A stretch of 64,000 nt of DNA from Chitinophaga pinensis. Lineage in GTDB: Bacteria > Bacteroidota > Bacteroidia > Chitinophagales > UBA10324. Made by a program: the position numbers and the translations under genes. The first letter of the stretch is position 1, and every line of letters starts with the position of its first letter. Under the pieces are notes generated by a model. The model was not told where the DNA came from and searched no databases. It was given only the letters and a program-made list of their open reading frames with translations. The stretch covers positions 21,913 to 85,912 of the forward strand of contig CAMDDP010000007.1 in the NCBI GenBank assembly GCA_945892775.1, read 5' to 3'. Positions 25,005 to 32,326 of the stretch are shown one piece after another.

Positions 25005-25568
25005 ATGCAAAAACAATTACCAAATCCCATAGCTGGATGTTTCTTGTTGTCTGAGCCTTATATGGCTGACGACAATTTTCGTTCTTCTGTTTTGTTTCTG
25101 TGTGAACATAATGAAAATGGCACATTTGGATTTGTTTTAAATCATCCTTTAGATTTAACAATTAATCAAGCGATGCAAGATTTCCCAGAATTAAAAGCAC
25201 CATTATTTTTAGGTGGGCCTGTGCAAAATGACACCCTACATTTCTTGCATTGTCGAGGTGATTTAATTGAAGATAGTATTGAAGTCATTGAAGGTGTTTT
25301 TTGGGGTGGAGATTTTAATCAGTTAAAAGTATTGCTTGACACGAAACAGATTGAAGAAACTGAAGTTAAATTTTTTCTTGGCTATAGTGGTTGGGATCTT
25401 GGACAGTTGGAGGTTGAATGTGATGATAAAGCTTGGATAATTGTAGAGGCTAGTAGTGATTATATATTTTCTAATGAATCAAACAGTATGTGGCGTACCG
25501 TATTAAAAAATATGGGTGCTAAATTTAAAATGTTATCTAATTTGCCTGATGATCCTTCGTTAAATTGA
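25005..25568 (+). CDS. YqgE/AlgH family protein
   Basis: The 187-residue cytoplasmic protein belongs to the UPF0301 (DUF179) family. It shows GCFLLSEPYMADDNFRSSVL near the N-terminus, LCEHNENGTFGFVLNHPLDL, PLFLGGPVQNDTLHFLH and the conserved KFFLGYSGWDLGQLEVE with W-x-x-x at about residues 125-141. Family members have been linked to regulation in some bacteria, but no biochemical function is agreed. It is followed after 86 bp by the SDR gene on the same strand. Confidence 0.93.
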   Translation: MQKQLPNPIAGCFLLSEPYMADDNFRSSVLFLCEHNENGTFGFVLNHPLDLTINQAMQDFPELKAPLFLGGPVQNDTLHFLHCRGDLIEDSIEVIEGVFWGGDFNQLKVLLDTKQIEETEVKFFLGYSGWDLGQLEVECDDKAWIIVEASSDYIFSNESNSMWRTVLKNMGAKFKMLSNLPDDPSLN

Positions 25569-25654
25569 GAATTCTTTTTAATGCAATTGCTAAATTGTGG
25601 TTTATTAAAAAGTAATTACAAAAAGTATTATTTATTTTTCAAAAAAAATACAAG

Positions 25655-26515
25655 ATGATTAATTTGATGTTGCGTGATGATGCTCTAAAAGATAAAGTGG
25701 TTGTTGTTACGGGTGGAGGTACTGGATTGGGAAGAAGCATGAGTGAAATGTTATCACAACTTGGGGCTTCGATAGTCATTACCAGTCGAAAAAAAGAAGT
25801 GCTGGAAAAAACGGCAAATGAAATTTCAGCGCTCACAGGAAAAAAAGTTTTGCCGGTTGTATGTGATGTTCGGAATTACGATGAAGTTGAAAATCTTTTA
25901 AATAGAACAATAAAAGAATTTGGAAAGGTTACTACACTATTAAATAATGCAGCTGGAAATTTTGTTATGCCAACTGAAAGGTTAACAGCCAAAGCGTTCG
26001 ATACAGTGGTAGATATTGTATTGAAAGGAACTTATAATTGTTCGCTTGCTTTTGGAAAACATTGGATTGAAAATAAATCAAGTGGCAATATGCTGAACAT
26101 TGTAACTACTTATGCTTTTACAGGTTCTGGTTTTGTCGTTCCATCAGCATGTGCAAAAGCGGGTGTGCTTGCACTCACCCGATCTCTTGCTGCAGAATGG
26201 GCGAAGTATAATATCCGAAGCAATGCAATTGCACCTGGCCCCTTTCCAACAGAGGGTGCATGGACCAGATTGTTTCCTGAACCATTGCAAAAAATTATTG
26301 ATCCTATGCAGCGTTTACCAATGAAAAGAGTTGGTAATCATGAGGAGCTAGCAAATCTTGCTTCATATTTGATTTCTGATTTCTCGGGATACATAAATGG
26401 AGAAGTTGTGGTGATTGATGGTGGCGAATGGTTATACAATGCAGGTCAGTTCACTCACTTTGATAAAATTCCAAAGGAAGCGTGGGACATGTGGGAGCAA
26501 ATGCGGAAAACTTAA
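25655..26515 (+). CDS. 2,4-dienoyl-CoA reductase-type short-chain dehydrogenase
   Basis: The 286-residue enzyme has the Rossmann start VVVVTGGGTGLGRSMSEML (residues 15-33) and LLNNAAGNFVMPTERL (95-110). The standard SDR YxxxK is absent; instead TTYAFTGSGFVVPSACAKAG places Tyr153 and Lys168 fifteen residues apart, the arrangement of mitochondrial and peroxisomal 2,4-dienoyl-CoA reductases. AEWAKYNIRSNAIAPGP and GYINGEVVVIDGGEWL close the fold. The likely reaction is NADPH-dependent reduction of dienoyl-CoA during beta-oxidation of unsaturated fatty acids. A diverged 63-bp copy of its 3' end (26368-26430) recurs at 28543-28605. Confidence 0.9.
   Translation: MINLMLRDDALKDKVVVVTGGGTGLGRSMSEMLSQLGASIVITSRKKEVLEKTANEISALTGKKVLPVVCDVRNYDEVENLLNRTIKEFGKVTTLLNNAAGNFVMPTERLTAKAFDTVVDIVLKGTYNCSLAFGKHWIENKSSGNMLNIVTTYAFTGSGFVVPSACAKAGVLALTRSLAAEWAKYNIRSNAIAPGPFPTEGAWTRLFPEPLQKIIDPMQRLPMKRVGNHEELANLASYLISDFSGYINGEVVVIDGGEWLYNAGQFTHFDKIPKEAWDMWEQMRKT
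26368..26430 (+). repeat. Parent copy of a 63-bp duplicated segment (3' end of the SDR gene)
   Basis: Matches 28543-28605 with 4 mismatches in 63 positions. Encodes the SDR C-terminal motif ISDFSGYINGEVVVIDGGE. Confidence 0.9.
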
Positions 26516-26638
26516 AGCTCTTTTTTTAATTGAAACTTAAATGATAATAATTTTTTACGCATTTTTTTTTGTGATATTTATGCAAATTGAGTTCCTTGAT
26601 AGCGACAGCTTTTTAATTTTTTTTCTTTCTAACTAAAA

Positions 26639-28531
26639 GTGAAAAGTCAATTTAATTTTTATTGGCTGCTCGTAAGAAGAATCTTCTTAATAATATGTGT
26701 CTATTCATTGTTTAGGCTATTATTTTTTTTATTTAATTATGATTCATTCAACCATAATTCTTTCAGCCAGATACTACTTGCTTTTGTTGTTGGGTTAAGG
26801 TTTGATGTATCAGCTGTAATTTATATAAATTCGTTATTTATTCTTTTGCATCTAGTACCATTTAATTTCAGATATCTAAAAGGGTACCAGGTCAGCATTA
26901 AATGGATATTCTTCTTAACCAATTTTGCAGCATTATTTTTTGCATTGATTGATTTGCGTTGGTTCAGTTTTGTTGAAAAGAGATCTAGCTTCGACATTTT
27001 CGGTACTACTGGAGACATGATGAATCAGTTGCCTTCTTACTTGAAAGATTATTGGTACTTATTAATTGTTTATGGATTTATCATTTTTATAACCTTATGG
27101 TTTTACAATCGAATTAAATTAACTAAAACAGAATATAAATTTCCACCAAAATCATTTTTTATTTTTCAAATAGCAATCCTTTTTCTAATTTGTTGCTTAT
27201 CTATTTTAGGTGCGAGAGGAGGATGGCAGCGTCGGCCTATTATTCCTATTTCTGCTGCTAGTTATGTAAGCTCTTCACTCGTTCCGCTTACCACAAATAC
27301 TCCATTCAATATTATTATCACTTCCCAAGGGCCCTCCTTAAAACCTGTAAAATATTTTAATGAATTGAAACTGAAAAAACTTTTTTCTATTCAACGCATT
27401 AATAATGTTTCAATGGATTCGATGCGACGCGATAATGTGGTCATAATTATATGGGAGAGTTTGTCGCGTTATTACATGGGAAGTTTGAATGAAAATGAAG
27501 GGTATACACCGTTTCTTGATTCACTTGCTAAAGGTGGATTAGTTTGCACCAATGCATCTGCTAATGCACATAGAAGCATTGAAGGGTTGCCCTCTATTAC
27601 AGCTTCAATACCAACTATGATGGATGAAGCATTTACTTTTTCTAAATATCAACAAGATAAAATAGAGGGACTTCCATCCATTCTTAAAAAATTTGGGTAT
27701 AGCTCTGCATTTTTTCATGGTGGAATAAATGGTTCTATGGCTTTTGATTTTTTTGCTGCAGCAGCTGGATATGAAAGTTACTTTGGGATGAATGAATTTA
27801 ATAATGTGAAAGAATTTGATGGCACGTGGGGTATATGGGACGAATCTTTTTTTCAATATGTGAATCAGCAGTTGATTTCTATGCAGGAACCATTTTTTGC
27901 AACTTTATTTACTTTGACTTCGCACCCGCCTTTCATGATTCCTAAAAGATATGAACAGGATTTTCAAAAACAAAAAAATCAATACGCTCAAGTTATTCGG
28001 TACACTGATTATTCACTAAAGAAGTTTTTTGAAACCGCAAGTAAACAGCCTTGGTTTAATCGAACACTTTTTGTGATTGTTGCTGACCATGGAGCTCATT
28101 TTGATTCTCCTTTGTACCATACTCCACGTGGTGGTGTCAGTATTCCGATTGTTTTTTATTCGCCAAATAAATCTTTGAAAGGAGTATATAATCAGCCCGT
28201 TCAGCAGATTGACATTTTGCCATCAGTAATTGATTTTTTACAGGTGCCATGCAAGTACGTTTCTTTCGGAGAAAGTATTTTTAAAAAAGATTCCGTTCGT
28301 TATGTCTATAATTTTTTGAATGGAATTTACCACATTGAAGACGAGCAATATCATTTGGAATTTGATGGGACAAAGACAGTTGCGTTGTTTAATTATACTT
28401 CTGATCCTCTCTTCTTAAAAAATATTTTAGGAACATTGCCTGGTGTGAAAATGAGATTAGAAGAAAAGCTGAAAGCTGTGATTCAGACTTTTAATGACGC
28501 TCTTATAAATAATAAGTTATTGCCCGAATAA
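26639..28531 (+). CDS. LTA-synthase/MdoB-like membrane phosphotransferase (sulfatase fold)
   Basis: The 630-residue protein has a GTG start at 26639 and about five N-terminal membrane helices (residues 10-190, e.g. IFLIICVYSLFRLLFFLF, FFIFQIAILFLICCLSIL), then a periplasmic alkaline-phosphatase-fold domain. The first metal motif is NVVIIIWESLSRYY; the nucleophile region is NAHRSIEGLPSI around residue 311, with Ser where many family members have Thr; FGYSSAFFHGG, LTSHPPFMIP and VIVADHGAHFDSPLYHTP follow. Relatives move phosphoglycerol or phosphoethanolamine from phospholipid to envelope glycans or lipid A. Gram-negative Bacteroidota lack lipoteichoic acid, so the acceptor here is unknown. Confidence 0.9.
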   Translation: MKSQFNFYWLLVRRIFLIICVYSLFRLLFFLFNYDSFNHNSFSQILLAFVVGLRFDVSAVIYINSLFILLHLVPFNFRYLKGYQVSIKWIFFLTNFAALFFALIDLRWFSFVEKRSSFDIFGTTGDMMNQLPSYLKDYWYLLIVYGFIIFITLWFYNRIKLTKTEYKFPPKSFFIFQIAILFLICCLSILGARGGWQRRPIIPISAASYVSSSLVPLTTNTPFNIIITSQGPSLKPVKYFNELKLKKLFSIQRINNVSMDSMRRDNVVIIIWESLSRYYMGSLNENEGYTPFLDSLAKGGLVCTNASANAHRSIEGLPSITASIPTMMDEAFTFSKYQQDKIEGLPSILKKFGYSSAFFHGGINGSMAFDFFAAAAGYESYFGMNEFNNVKEFDGTWGIWDESFFQYVNQQLISMQEPFFATLFTLTSHPPFMIPKRYEQDFQKQKNQYAQVIRYTDYSLKKFFETASKQPWFNRTLFVIVADHGAHFDSPLYHTPRGGVSIPIVFYSPNKSLKGVYNQPVQQIDILPSVIDFLQVPCKYVSFGESIFKKDSVRYVYNFLNGIYHIEDEQYHLEFDGTKTVALFNYTSDPLFLKNILGTLPGVKMRLEEKLKAVIQTFNDALINNKLLPE

Positions 28532-28542
28532 TTTTACTTCTT

Positions 28543-28605
28543 TTTGATTTCTGATTTCTCAGGGTACATTAATGGAGAAGTTTTGGTGATTGATGGTGGC
28601 GAATG
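28543..28605 (+). repeat. Diverged 63-bp copy of the SDR gene 3' end
   Basis: This piece, 11 bp after the stop of the membrane phosphotransferase gene, reads LISDFSGYINGEVLVIDGGE and then hits TGA. It has 4 mismatches to 26368-26430, so it is an old remnant of a second SDR-like gene or a copied fragment, not a recent exact repeat. It abuts the FkbM-derived repeat at 28606. Confidence 0.9.
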
Positions 28606-28649
28606 ATAAATTCACCATCATTTGCACCGATATCAAAAATTGTTTTTAT
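28606..28649. repeat. Exact 44-bp copy of an internal FkbM segment
   Basis: Identical to 29224-29267. On the minus strand both encode IFDIGANDGEFI, the SAM-binding start of the FkbM domain. The copy lies just downstream of the FkbM stop (28662-28664) and keeps an intact KNIKTIFDIGANDG reading where the main gene is frameshifted. Confidence 0.92.
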
Positions 28650-28661
28650 GTTTTTGTTTTT

Positions 28662-29391
28662 CTATTTTTTATCTTTTACAAATATTGCATCGCCATGAGT
28701 AAAACTTCCGTCAATTAAACTCTGAAAAGTGTTTTCAATTCCAGCAAAATTGAAATTGTATTTTTTTAAAAGCACAATTAAGTCGGTTACTAAAACTGCA
28801 TCTTTATACAATTCGACAAAATTTACTTCGCTGTAAATCACATCAACTATTTCTAAAGTTTTGACTGAACCTTCCAATACTAATCGCTCAGCACCTTGAA
28901 CATCTAATTTCATCATTACAGCAGATTCAATTTTCAGTTCTGTTAGATAATTATCAAGCAAATCACATTTTACCTTTATTAAATGATTTTTGGCTGAAGT
29001 TGGGAAATTAATTTTATGAACTTCTTCCATCTGTAAGAGTGAACTTGAACCTTCATTTGATGAAACATAAAAATCAACATCACCCTTGTAATTTGACAGG
29101 GCTACATTAAATGTCTTCAGTTTTTTATCTGAACTAAGTTTTTCATTTAATCTTTTAAATGGTTCTGGCATTGCTTCAAATGCATAAATCATTGCATCTG
29201 GAAATACAGACCGATACCTTCTAATAAATTCACCATCATTTGCACCGATATCAAAAATTGTTTTTATTTTTATTTTTCAGCCAATCATATTTTACCATTT
29301 CAAATGATTTGTGATAGGAATTAATTGGCAGGAATGTTTTTCCAGAAAGTCGGATTATTTTCTTGATAGAATTTTTTATTGATTGTATCAT
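28662..29391 (-). pseudogene. FkbM family methyltransferase, frameshifted
   Basis: An ATG at 29391 opens a frame reading IQSIKNSIKKIIRLSGKTF and SYHKSFEMVKYDWLKNKNKN before a stop. The FkbM domain continues in another frame: TIFDIGANDGEFIRRYRSVF, PDAMIYAFEAMPEPFKRL, EGSSSLLQM, AVMMKLDVQGAERLVLEGSV, then DVIYSEVNFVELY to a TAG at 28662. The break is in the A-rich tract at about 29262-29280. Compared with the duplicate at 28606-28661, two bases are missing; restoring them would give an unbroken gene of about 243 codons. FkbM enzymes O-methylate sugars or polyketides using SAM. Without correction only the 176-residue part from 29192 could be made, lacking the SAM-binding glycine loop. A sequencing error cannot be excluded. 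Confidence 0.82.
29224..29267. repeat. Internal FkbM segment duplicated at 28606-28649
   Basis: The member of the 44-bp exact pair that lies inside the FkbM gene, next to the frameshift in an A-rich tract. Confidence 0.92.
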
Positions 29392-29414
29392 TTAAGTGTA
29401 AATTTTAAAAAATA

Positions 29415-30194
29415 TTATTTTCCGGTGAATTCTGCAGTTCTCTTTTCAATAAATGCTTTCATTCCTTCCTTTTGATCCTCGGAGGCGAAGCATAAGTAAA
29501 AATTTTTTCTTTCGAAAATTAACCCTTCATCCAATGAGGTGTTAAACGCGGCGAGCACTGATTCTTTTGCAAGTTTTATGGCAACAGGAGATTTATCAAC
29601 TACTTGTTTTGCCAATGAGAATGCTTCTTTCAAATACATTTCGTTCGGTACTACTTTATTTATTAAACCTGCTCGCAGGGCTTCATCAGCTGTTATAAAT
29701 TTTCCGGTTAAAACAATTTCCATTGCGAGTGCTTTGCCAACTGCACGCGTGAGTCGCTGTGTTCCGCCCGCGCCAGGCATTACTCCAATTTTTATTTCAG
29801 GTTGACCGATTCGAGCCGATTCTGATGCAACAATCATGTCACAATGCATCATCAATTCGCATCCTCCACCCAAGGCAAAGCCTGAAACTGCAGCGATGAT
29901 TGGTTTCTTAGTTCTTTTTATTTGATCCCATGTGCTGAACTGATCAATGTTAATCATATCAATAGCAGTTTTATCAGCCATTTGTTTTATATCAGCTCCT
30001 GCTGCAAATGCTTTTTCATTTCCTGTAATGATGATGGCACGCACTTCATCATTGTTATCTAATTCTTTTAATGCATCACGCAATTCGCTCATGAGTTGAG
30101 TGTTCAACGCATTTAATTCTTTTGGACGATTGAGTTGAATGAGTGCAACATGTTTTTCAGCCTGAGCATTTACAATGATGAATTCAAAAGACAT
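29415..30194 (-). CDS. Enoyl-CoA hydratase (crotonase family)
   Basis: The 259-residue enzyme hydrates trans-2-enoyl-CoA in beta-oxidation. The oxyanion-hole motifs are AFAAGADIKQM (about residues 62-72) and GFALGGGCELMMHCD, and both catalytic glutamates of the ECHS1 type are present: Glu113 in GGGCEL and Glu133 in GQPEIKIG. MPGAGGTQRLTRAVG follows. Length is standard. The gene lies 12 nt after the ZIP transporter gene and 23 nt before the broken FkbM gene on the same strand, the last intact member of a minus-strand run. With the DECR-type SDR and ETF genes in this window it fits fatty-acid breakdown. Confidence 0.95.
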   Translation of the reverse strand: MSFEFIIVNAQAEKHVALIQLNRPKELNALNTQLMSELRDALKELDNNDEVRAIIITGNEKAFAAGADIKQMADKTAIDMINIDQFSTWDQIKRTKKPIIAAVSGFALGGGCELMMHCDMIVASESARIGQPEIKIGVMPGAGGTQRLTRAVGKALAMEIVLTGKFITADEALRAGLINKVVPNEMYLKEAFSLAKQVVDKSPVAIKLAKESVLAAFNTSLDEGLIFERKNFYLCFASEDQKEGMKAFIEKRTAEFTGK

Positions 30195-30206
30195 TTTATT
30201 TAATTT

Positions 30207-30917
30207 TTAAAGAGTGAGTAAGGATAGTGCAACACCAAATATAATAACCAGAATTTTTTTGAAAGTATAAGCATGTTTTCCACTTTCTGATTCAAACAAT
30301 ATTGTAGTCGAAACATGTAACAATGAACCGGCAACTATTGCTAGCAAAAGAGGGTAGTAGCTGCTGTCAGTTTCTTGAATGAACGAAGAGACTAATGCCC
30401 CAGCAGGAGCAATTAATGAAAACAACAAAACAATAATCAGCGTTTTGGTTTTTGTGTATTTGGAAAAAAGAAAAATACTTGCGAGCGCAAACCCTTCAGG
30501 GATTTTATGTAAAGCGATTCCATAAAGCAACGTTGAGCGTTCTTGTTCACCTGTGTGAGGAAGTGCGGCAGGAATTCCATCAAAGAACGAATGAATGCTT
30601 AACCCAATAAAAAGTGAAATTAAAAAAGTATTGCTTTCGCTGTGGTGGTGAATATGTCCGTGTTCAATTCCGTGAGTTGCCTGTTCTAAAAACACCTGAA
30701 TAAAAAATCCTATCAACATAAATAATCCAGCTTTTACACCATGGGTTTGAAAAATTTCAGGTAGTAAATGCAACATCATTATACTGAATAAAAATGCGCC
30801 ACTGAAAGAAAGTATGAGTTTAAAATTTGCATCGTCTTTCTGCTTCACGAGCAAGGCAAATATGGCGCCGGCTAATGGAGCAATAAATAAAATTGAACAG
30901 ACAAACAGGTGATTCAT
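30207..30917 (-). CDS. ZIP family metal transporter
   Basis: The 236-residue inner-membrane protein has about eight hydrophobic segments. The metal-site helices are visible: LSIHSFFDGIPAALPHTG (His and Asp) and GIALHKIPEGFALASI (His-Lys-Ile-Pro-Glu), with a histidine-rich loop HGIEHGHIHHHSES between transmembrane segments 3 and 4. ZIP proteins bring zinc or iron into the cytoplasm. Its ATG overlaps the PAP2 stop by 4 nt, so the two are translationally coupled. Confidence 0.93.
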   Translation of the reverse strand: MNHLFVCSILFIAPLAGAIFALLVKQKDDANFKLILSFSGAFLFSIMMLHLLPEIFQTHGVKAGLFMLIGFFIQVFLEQATHGIEHGHIHHHSESNTFLISLFIGLSIHSFFDGIPAALPHTGEQERSTLLYGIALHKIPEGFALASIFLFSKYTKTKTLIIVLLFSLIAPAGALVSSFIQETDSSYYPLLLAIVAGSLLHVSTTILFESESGKHAYTFKKILVIIFGVALSLLTL

Positions 30918-31492
30918 ATTAAATGCGAAGATGATTTTTTAAGGCAAGATTTAAGAATGTGTGTCCCAATTATTCCTGAAATAATTCCTACAAATGCTCC
31001 CACCGCAATATCAGCTGGGTAATGATAGCCAACATATACTTGGGCAAAACAGATTAGAGAAGCCCAGGAAAATAAAAATGGAAACAACCATTTTAATTTC
31101 TCGGTGAAAATTAATCCAAGAAAAACAGCAAGGACAAAATGGTTGGCGGCGTGTGATGATATAAAACTAAATCCTGTTCCACATTCAATAGTTTTATGGA
31201 TGTGCAAAAACAATTCTGGATTTTGACAGGGGCGCAAACGATGAAAAAATGGTTTAAAAATACTACTGCTTATAAAATCGGTAATCCCAACAAGTGAAAT
31301 TGTTGCTATAAATACCAGCCAGCTTTTTCTTCTGAAATAATAAATGATTAATAAAATAAAAATTAAGTAAAGTGGAATCCAAGAATATTTGTTGCGAATA
31401 AAAGGCATTATGGAATCGAAAAAGGAATTGCTCATTCTATTATGAATGAAAAGGAATATTTTTTTATCCCATGTAATTAACCAATCAATCAT
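30914..31492 (-). CDS. PAP2-superfamily membrane phosphatase
   Basis: The 192-residue membrane protein shows the three phosphatase motifs: KPFFHRLRP (around residues 79-87), FISSHAANHF with the catalytic-side histidine, and GYHYPADIAVG near residue 153. The family dephosphorylates undecaprenyl pyrophosphate, lipid A or phosphatidylglycerol phosphate; which applies cannot be read from the sequence. Its start overlaps the methyltransferase stop by 8 nt and its stop overlaps the ZIP start by 4 nt, so three genes form a tight operon. Confidence 0.93.
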   Translation of the reverse strand: MIDWLITWDKKIFLFIHNRMSNSFFDSIMPFIRNKYSWIPLYLIFILLIIYYFRRKSWLVFIATISLVGITDFISSSIFKPFFHRLRPCQNPELFLHIHKTIECGTGFSFISSHAANHFVLAVFLGLIFTEKLKWLFPFLFSWASLICFAQVYVGYHYPADIAVGAFVGIISGIIGTHILKSCLKKSSSHLI

Positions 31493-32219
31493 TTTTTTTT
31501 CGGGCTATAATTATTAATCTATCAGAATTTTTATTGAAAGGATTTAGTTGGTAATCGCCATATATTTTTTCAGTTGCTAAGCCGAAAGGAGAATAATATT
31601 TTTCAAAATCTTTTAATTCAAGTAACTGAACACACTCTTCAAAATTAAATTCTTTTGCACCATCTTTTATATGAATTGATTTTATAACAAAGTTGTTTTC
31701 AATTTTTCTTTTAATAATAAAATCAACACCATCAATTTTAAGGATGTCCGAATGTTTTAAGTTTTCATGTAATAATTTATTATTTAAAAAATCAATCACT
31801 AAAATTCCTTTTGGTTTTAATGATTTTGTAATGGATAACATGGCTTTTCTATTTTCCTCCTCACTATCAAAATATCCGAAACTTGTAAATAGATTCATTA
31901 CCACATCAAAATGGTTATTGAAGATTTGGGTGCGCATGTCGGTTTCAAAAAAATGAAGATTGGACAAATCATTGAGTAATGCTTCGCAAATATTTCTTTG
32001 TGATAAATCTATGCCAGTAACATCATAGCCTAGTTGAGCCATAACAACTGCATGGCGACCATTTCCACAAGGAATGTCTAAAATTTTAGCTCCTTTTTCT
32101 AAATTGATTTCTATTATAAGTTTCTTTATAAATGTAGCGGCTTCCTGATCATCACGGTGACGATAGAGTAATTTGTAGTAAGGAGAGTCAAACCAGTTTT
32201 CAAACCACTTTTGTTCCAT
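31485..32219 (-). CDS. Class I SAM-dependent methyltransferase
   Basis: The 244-residue protein has SAM motif I as AKILDIPCGNGRHAVVMA (about residues 39-56), the acidic ribose contact VTGIDLS, FFETDMRT, and a post-I region FDVVMNLFTSFGYFDSEEE. A second domain (KRKIENNFVIKSIHIKDG) is typical of small-molecule methyltransferases with a Methyltransf_25 core. The substrate is unknown. First gene of the methyltransferase-PAP2-ZIP-hydratase run, with a full TAnnTTTG box upstream. Confidence 0.88.
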   Translation of the reverse strand: MEQKWFENWFDSPYYKLLYRHRDDQEAATFIKKLIIEINLEKGAKILDIPCGNGRHAVVMAQLGYDVTGIDLSQRNICEALLNDLSNLHFFETDMRTQIFNNHFDVVMNLFTSFGYFDSEEENRKAMLSITKSLKPKGILVIDFLNNKLLHENLKHSDILKIDGVDFIIKRKIENNFVIKSIHIKDGAKEFNFEECVQLLELKDFEKYYSPFGLATEKIYGDYQLNPFNKNSDRLIIIARKKND

Positions 32220-32235
32220 AAAATATTTAAGAAGA

Positions 32236-32243
32236 CAAAGCTA
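32236..32243 (-). promoter_or_regulatory. -7 box for the methyltransferase operon
   Basis: On the minus strand TAGCTTTG matches TAnnTTTG fully, 16 nt before the ATG at 32219. The -33 element is unclear (TTAG 18 nt upstream). It lies back to back with the TonB receptor promoter. Confidence 0.45.
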
Positions 32244-32252
32244 AAAAACCAT

Positions 32253-32283
32253 TTTATAATACTAACTCGGATATTTATGTTTG
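32253..32283 (+). promoter_or_regulatory. Bacteroidota-type promoter for the TonB receptor
   Basis: TTTA (32253-32256), 19 nt, then TATGTTTG (32276-32283), a full -7 match with a one-mismatch -33. The ATG is at 32327, giving a leader of roughly 35 nt. Confidence 0.5.
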
Positions 32284-32326
32284 TGTAATCAAAACATTTT
32301 TAAGTTTCTATTGTTTTTAGTGAATC

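Noticed and set aside
28543..28661. Functional small genes in the mosaic region
   Set aside because: The SDR-like piece stops after about 20 residues and the FkbM-like piece has no start or body; both are fragments.
28606..29267. Attachment site or transposon target duplication
   Set aside because: The 44-bp direct repeat flanks only part of the FkbM gene; there is no integrase, transposase or tRNA, and the repeat is coding sequence of that gene.
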